Below the pieces are notes generated by a model. The model had not been told where the DNA came from and searched no databases. It saw nothing but the letters and a program-made list of their open reading frames with translations. A stretch of DNA of 64,000 nt from Lathyrus oleraceus (lineage: Eukaryota > Streptophyta > Magnoliopsida > Fabales > Fabaceae), in assembly GCF_024323335.1 (NCBI RefSeq), contig NC_066585.1, positions 533,906,082 to 533,970,081 on the forward strand, given 5' to 3'. The number at the start of each line of letters is the position of its first letter. Position 1 is the stretch's first letter. The position numbers were made by a program, and so were the translations under genes. Positions 59,441 through 64,000 of the stretch are shown here, piece by piece.

Positions 59441-61028
59441 ATAATTGTATTCAGAAAAATAACACAAAAAATATTAACCTAAAAAATACTTACTTTGATA
59501 TATATTATTTTCATAAAATTTATAAAACAAAGTTATATTTTCTTGCAGTTATTTTTAAATTATAAAAATGAAAGAAAATATATTTTAATGTATCTTTTAA
59601 ATAAAATGTCTATAAAATAATTTTAAATTATTTCTATTCTACATTCTTCATATCATGTCGAACAAATAAACTAAAGACAAAAAAAATTCTTAACTTTTCA
59701 CATATAATAAAATAGAGTTTAAAGTTTGCTCGATTATTCTTTATAATAATGATCTCAATGAATATGATAAAAAACAAAATTGTATTTTCTAAATAACTCA
59801 CATATTTCAACTAATATCAACAATAATATCACATAAACATTTCAAAATATCATTCAAAACAAATTAAAATAATTATTTTTTTAAAACTAAGTTAATCAAG
59901 TAACTAGGATTTGAAATTCTTTTATTCATCATATTACTAATGTTTGACAATATAGACATAAGTTTGAAAAACTTGTGAAAGTTTTATTTGATATCTTATT
60001 GAATTATTGAGTTTTTCAAAATTAAATAATTCAATAAGTCTCAATTATAATTCATAATAAATTATTAGTGATATAAAATTATCGATCGTATTTATAAAAA
60101 AAAATCTTAACATAAAGACAATTTAATAAAAAAAATAAAATTTAATTTAGGGACTTAGGAGGACCATTCTTTGAAGGAAATATTTTGAGGGAATAAAAAC
60201 AAAATTTAAGATATTTAGGAGGACCACAAATATATTTAACCCATAAATCAAGTTTGTGTGAAACTGGGTTTGTGTGTTTTACGGCGAAGGTTGTGTATGT
60301 TTGTCGCAAAGGTGAAGAATTAGATATTTTGAAGGAGTTAAACTCTGTATTTTTCTTAATTTGAAACATAGTGAACAAGAAGATTGATTTACAAAGATGT
60401 AGGGCGAACACGAAGCGTGATTTACAAAGATAACCTGAGCGAACACATGCTTGATTTGAGGTGGAAATTTTACAGGCACCGCAGCATGGTAGGATGCAAT
60501 ATATTGATCATGAATACCCTTGATGTTCTTCTTACCCATTTTCACTCCAGGAGTAAAAGAAGGGATATCCGTGTTTCTGCCCTAAGAAAAGAACGAAATT
60601 ATCACCTTCATATTATTTTCCCTTCCAGAGTTGTATTAGGCCTGTGTACTTTTCTAAGAAGGGAAAATTAGAAAAGAATAGGGAAAAGAGAAAAAAAATT
60701 CCATGGAAATGTATCACTCTCTTTATAGAAATCCAATAGCATAAGTAATATATCCATCCAATGGGATAATTATCGGGAAGAGTGGAAAAGTTCTTATACA
60801 TGGAAGACGCATGTGATAAAAAGAGGCCATATTGGTTTTCCTAAGATTTCCATCACGAGTTGCATTAAATGCTATCCATATTGTTTTTCTACTAAATCAC
60901 TCAAGCTTTCACAATTGATTGACGTTTTGACCTCTCAAAGTTCAATCAAGAGAAACTTGACATATTCCACCAACGCTTGGCTATCCAGGAAACATATGGC
61001 CAGAGCTAGATACCTTCCTTTCAAAATG
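59441..61028. other. No recognisable gene
   Basis: AT-rich to about 60140. From 60150 to 61020 the composition is more balanced, with near-duplicate phrases (GATTTACAAAGAT at 60386 and 60419; GGAGGACCA at 60159 and 60221), but I see no motif, LTR pair or long ORF that supports a gene. Confidence 0.4.
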
Positions 61029-61195
61029 AAGGATTCGCCCCAATGTGAGGGACTCGCTTCTCATTCAAAAGGATGCCTTCAGCTGGGGGACTCGCCCCAA
61101 GGTGAGGGACTAGCCTCCCATTCAAAAGGTTTCCTTCAGCTTAGGGACTCACCCCAAGTTGAGAGACTCGCCTCCCATTTGAAAAATCCACGCCC
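61029..61195. repeat. Minisatellite of about 57-bp units
   Basis: Nearly three units of the form GG(A/G)(T/C)TCGCCCCAA, GTGAGGGACTCGC, TTCTCATTCAAAAGG, TTCCTTCAGCT. The 148-codon plus-strand ORF at 60813-61259 reads through it only because the unit length is a multiple of three; I do not call it a gene. Confidence 0.7.
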
Positions 61196-61436
61196 CAAGA
61201 CCAGGGACATGTCTCCTACTAGAAGACTCACCCAATACCATGGGCAAAATATGAAATAAGCCTTAAAATACTTCGCTGTTTTACAAGCCCTCGTATGTGA
61301 GGGATTGTGTAGTGTTATATTTGTGAGAGTCATAAATAAGGGCGACACCTGGGTCCTTGCATGGCAAGGCATCACTTGGGTGCTACATTTACGGAGAATG
61401 GGGTCATCGCCTAGCAAGGCATTGATGAAGTGCATA

Positions 61437-63532
61437 CACTACTACAAAAAACCCTTTAACTCAGTTAGAAATGGGGATTAACCTCAATTTTGTATGCGAG
61501 GTAATGAAGGGCGACATGAAATGTGCATCATTTTTTACCTCAGTCTAGGACCCACCAAGAGGAAGGACTTAATGGTCATAGGTTCGATCCTCAGCAATTT
61601 CATTTTTATTATTTTCAGAATTGGATGACACACCCCATGTTTTCTCTCAGTTTTATAATAATAACATGAGGTAATAGAGTAGTATTAATTTTTTTCCTAC
61701 AATTTCGTTTTAACCTGTATTACATAACCCTTTTTTTGTCCATTTCTAAAACAAAAACATTGTACTTTTTTCCCATTTCACAAACAGAAATTCTCAAACA
61801 GAAACATTATACACAAAATATTCATTGTTTACACCAATTGCAAAGCCAAAATGACACACACCATATACTGTTACAACAAAACTAAAATAAATGATTAACC
61901 AACGAAAGCAATAACCAAAATGAAAATTCTTGTAGGCCATCTAAAAGTTCTCTTCTTTGATTTGTAACCGATTGTTGAACACCTATAATTTGAACAACAT
62001 TTGAAACCAATTAGGATAATCAACAACAACAATATTAAATATTTAAACCATTGATCTCAACAACAACAATAATAATAACAACAACAACACTCAAAATTCA
62101 ATCTTCAACAACAACTTCAAAATTCAATATCAATGACATGCATCATATAACACTAACTTTAGGGGTTTTAAATTTTCTGACTTTTACTTCCCAAACCATG
62201 CAACATAGGGTATCCTTCGACATCTCTAATGTTTTTTTTTATATAAGATACCTTTCGAAGATCAACCCATGTGAATGATAATTCATCGGTTTCTACACCA
62301 GTGTTACTGTCAATCCACTTGCACTTAAATAAAGGAATTTTAAGAGTAACATAATCAATCTCCAAAACCTCCTTAATGACCCCAAAGTATGCTCTAGATT
62401 CCAGTACATGATTGTTATCTTTGACACTAGAGAAGTACATAGATTCAACTTCAACCATAAATTCACAAATTATATCTTCTAGATATCATTCATAAATCCA
62501 CCATCTTCAAATCTATGTGACACAAATCTTTTTTGTCACTTCACCATGTCATACTCATTTCGTGTAATTCTGGATAATTCCATCACAACCTGGACGTTTT
62601 TGCGTATTTCGGTAGTTTTTACAAAGACACCGAAAAACCTCATTATGGTTAGGAAGGTTTTTTTTCACGAATTCAAAAAATTGAATCACTCCATTCTCAT
62701 GCTCTTTGCTTAATCTATTGACTTTCATCCAACTGCGATCCATAATCACATACAGCTTCTAAAAATAGAATAAAAATGATTATTTCAAAATAAAACAACA
62801 ATAACAATAAACAACAACTACCACAAGTACCTGAATAATAACACTACATTATACCCTAAGTCTCAAAAATCATAACAATAACAATAATAACAACAAAAAC
62901 AACAACGACGACAACAACGACAGCTACGTATACATCAATAATAACAACATTGATTGTACAGTCATGAAGAATGTTTTACATACTAGAAACATGATGAGAG
63001 AGTCAAAGAAAAGTGTTGGTTTGAGGTTCGAGCTTCCTTCCTCCTTGAAGAATAATGATGTTTCAGTTCGTTAGGTGGAGAGGAATGGTGTTTCAGCTTG
63101 TTAGGCGAAGAAGAATGGTGTTTCAGCTCGTTCGCTAGGGCGCAAAAGGTGAATGAAACATAATATTTAGTTGACTGAATAAAATATTATTTACAGTTAA
63201 CATCTTAGTTTTTAGAAAAACTGAGGAAACACAACCAAGGTAAAAATTGTATTCAGTTTAATTAAATAAAATATTAATCAACATTTCATGTCAGTTTTTC
63301 TAAAATCCGAGGTATAAGATTATTTTAAAATAAATGCGTAATTTTATTCTAAATAAAAGAATAAATTTGCAGGAGTTGGGAATCGAAGCTCAAACCTTGA
63401 GCTAGATTTTCTGTTGTTTTTCTACAAAATCGATGGTTAAGATTTTTTTTTTTTGAAAAATAAAATAAAATGACACGTTTCAGGTCATTTGACCTCGATA
63501 TTTCATTGACTGAGTTGAAAGTTTTGTCATAA
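61437..63532 (-). mobile_element. Deletion-derivative CACTA element
   Basis: The left end CACTACTACAAAAAACCC is a typical legume CACTA terminus. Subterminal phrases AACTCAG, AACCTCAATTTT and CCTCAGT recur near 61460-61550. At the other end (63180-63520) CTGAGG, CCTCGATATTTCATTGACTG and CTGAGTTGAAAGTTTTGT mirror them, so the right end is near 63532 but its last bases are decayed. Inside is a minus-strand remnant of a TNP2-type transposase gene. Target duplication not resolved. Confidence 0.65.
62168..62749 (-). pseudogene. CACTA TNP2-type transposase gene remnant (N- and C-terminal ends only)
   Basis: 62555-62749 starts MDRSWMKVNRLSKEHENGV and goes on with FFEFVKKNLPNHNEVFRCLC, the transposase-associated N-terminal domain of plant CACTA TNP2 proteins. 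62168-62458 reads YFGVIKEVLEIDYV, FKCKWIDSNTGVETDELSF and TWVDLRKVSYIKKNI, matching the DUF4216-type C-terminal domain. The roughly 600-residue catalytic middle is missing and only about 100 bp separate the two pieces, so a large internal deletion has occurred. Non-functional, but it identifies the superfamily. Confidence 0.75.
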
Positions 63533-63539
63533 AATGTAT

Positions 63540-64000
63540 TATTTATAAAAGTGATAATTATGTTATCTCCCCACTAGTCATACAAAAACGAGTCATACCA
63601 TGACTCCCTTGAAAATAGGTGGTCAGCAGTCTCTCACACTCAAGAAGGAGCGATTGCCATTTTTTAGAGTTTACTAAACCTTAGGTCCAAAAACCTATAT
63701 AAAAAATACCTGACCCTTTGAGGGCAGACGACATGTCACATTTAACCCTAGCCTAGTGCTGAATTATACACTGAGTCACTCACCTTACGTAAGCTGACCC
63801 TCTCATACTATCATAGACGCCGTAAACACCATCATACAAGACCTATCGCCGCTGCGGACAAACCTTAATCATTATAAACACACTAAGACCTCTAAGTATC
63901 CTCTATTCCTGTAGAAATACCAGGTACACGTGTACGTTTTGACATGCACACATACAATCTATCAAAAATTCTAAAATGAGTTTCATTAAACACTGAATTA
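63540..64000 (+). other. Possible LTR/promoter fragment at the window edge
   Basis: TATATAAAAAATACCTGACCC at about 63695-63716 followed by a more GC-rich region (ACTGAGTCACTCACC, GCCGCTGCGGAC) has the look of a retrotransposon U3/R boundary. No terminus, duplication or ORF is visible, so this is a weak call. Confidence 0.25.

Noticed and set aside
60813..61259. 148-codon plus-strand ORF with internal protein repeats
   Set aside because: The protein repeats only mirror a 57-bp minisatellite whose length is a multiple of three; no start context, splice structure or homology.

Overview
This window is repeat-dense plant DNA from a large genome, most likely a papilionoid legume of the pea/vetch group. 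The reasons are Ogre-type LTR retrotransposons with LTRs of about 5.4 kb, an Athila-type element, a Tekay/Del-like chromovirus, and CACTA elements whose ends read CACTACGCCAAA or CACTACTACAAA. I see no complete ordinary host gene. The only host-derived coding sequence is a captured 5' part of a Rab GDP-dissociation inhibitor (GDI) gene and one probable exon of a FAS2-like chromatin assembly gene, both inside a CACTA element.

Layout. 1-18217: a decayed minus-strand Athila-type element (gag, PR, RT, RNase H, IN, then leader and a probable LTR). It is split by a solo Ogre LTR (2146-12537, target duplication GTAAG), which is split by a second solo Ogre-type LTR (3192-8173, target duplication GAACC). 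18218-19935: old debris, including a Ty1/copia RNase H fragment. 19936-48241: a CACTA complex made of two elements joined head to head. The left element carries a minus-strand Transposase_24/Ulp1-protease gene of 13 exons. One exon is broken by an 18.1-kb deletion-derivative Ogre (21873-39991, target duplication GTTAC). The right element carries the captured GDI fragment, a FAS2-like exon and plus-strand Ulp1 exons. The palindromic junction between the two is duplicated in tandem (656 bp). 48242-50079: little recognisable, apart from a truncated copia-type LTR. 50080-58686: a structurally complete chromovirus (LTRs about 2.03 kb, target duplication TGTGA), recently inserted but with broken reading frames. 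58692-64000: AT-rich sequence, a foldback MITE, a short minisatellite, a deletion-derivative CACTA (61437 to about 63532), and a possible promoter-like stretch at the end.

The insertion order can be read directly: Athila, then solo LTR A, then solo LTR B on the left; CACTA complex, then Ogre in the middle. The elements do not form a pathway. The most biologically interesting unit is the CACTA complex with its captured GDI 5' region, whose five complete exons keep open frames and GT-AG introns, placed upstream of protease exons. Several nonsense codons (in the CACTA protease gene and the chromovirus) sit where a CAG codon is expected. This fits deamination of methylated CHG cytosines in silenced transposons. 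Boundaries, exon structures and identities were read by eye; no database search was run.
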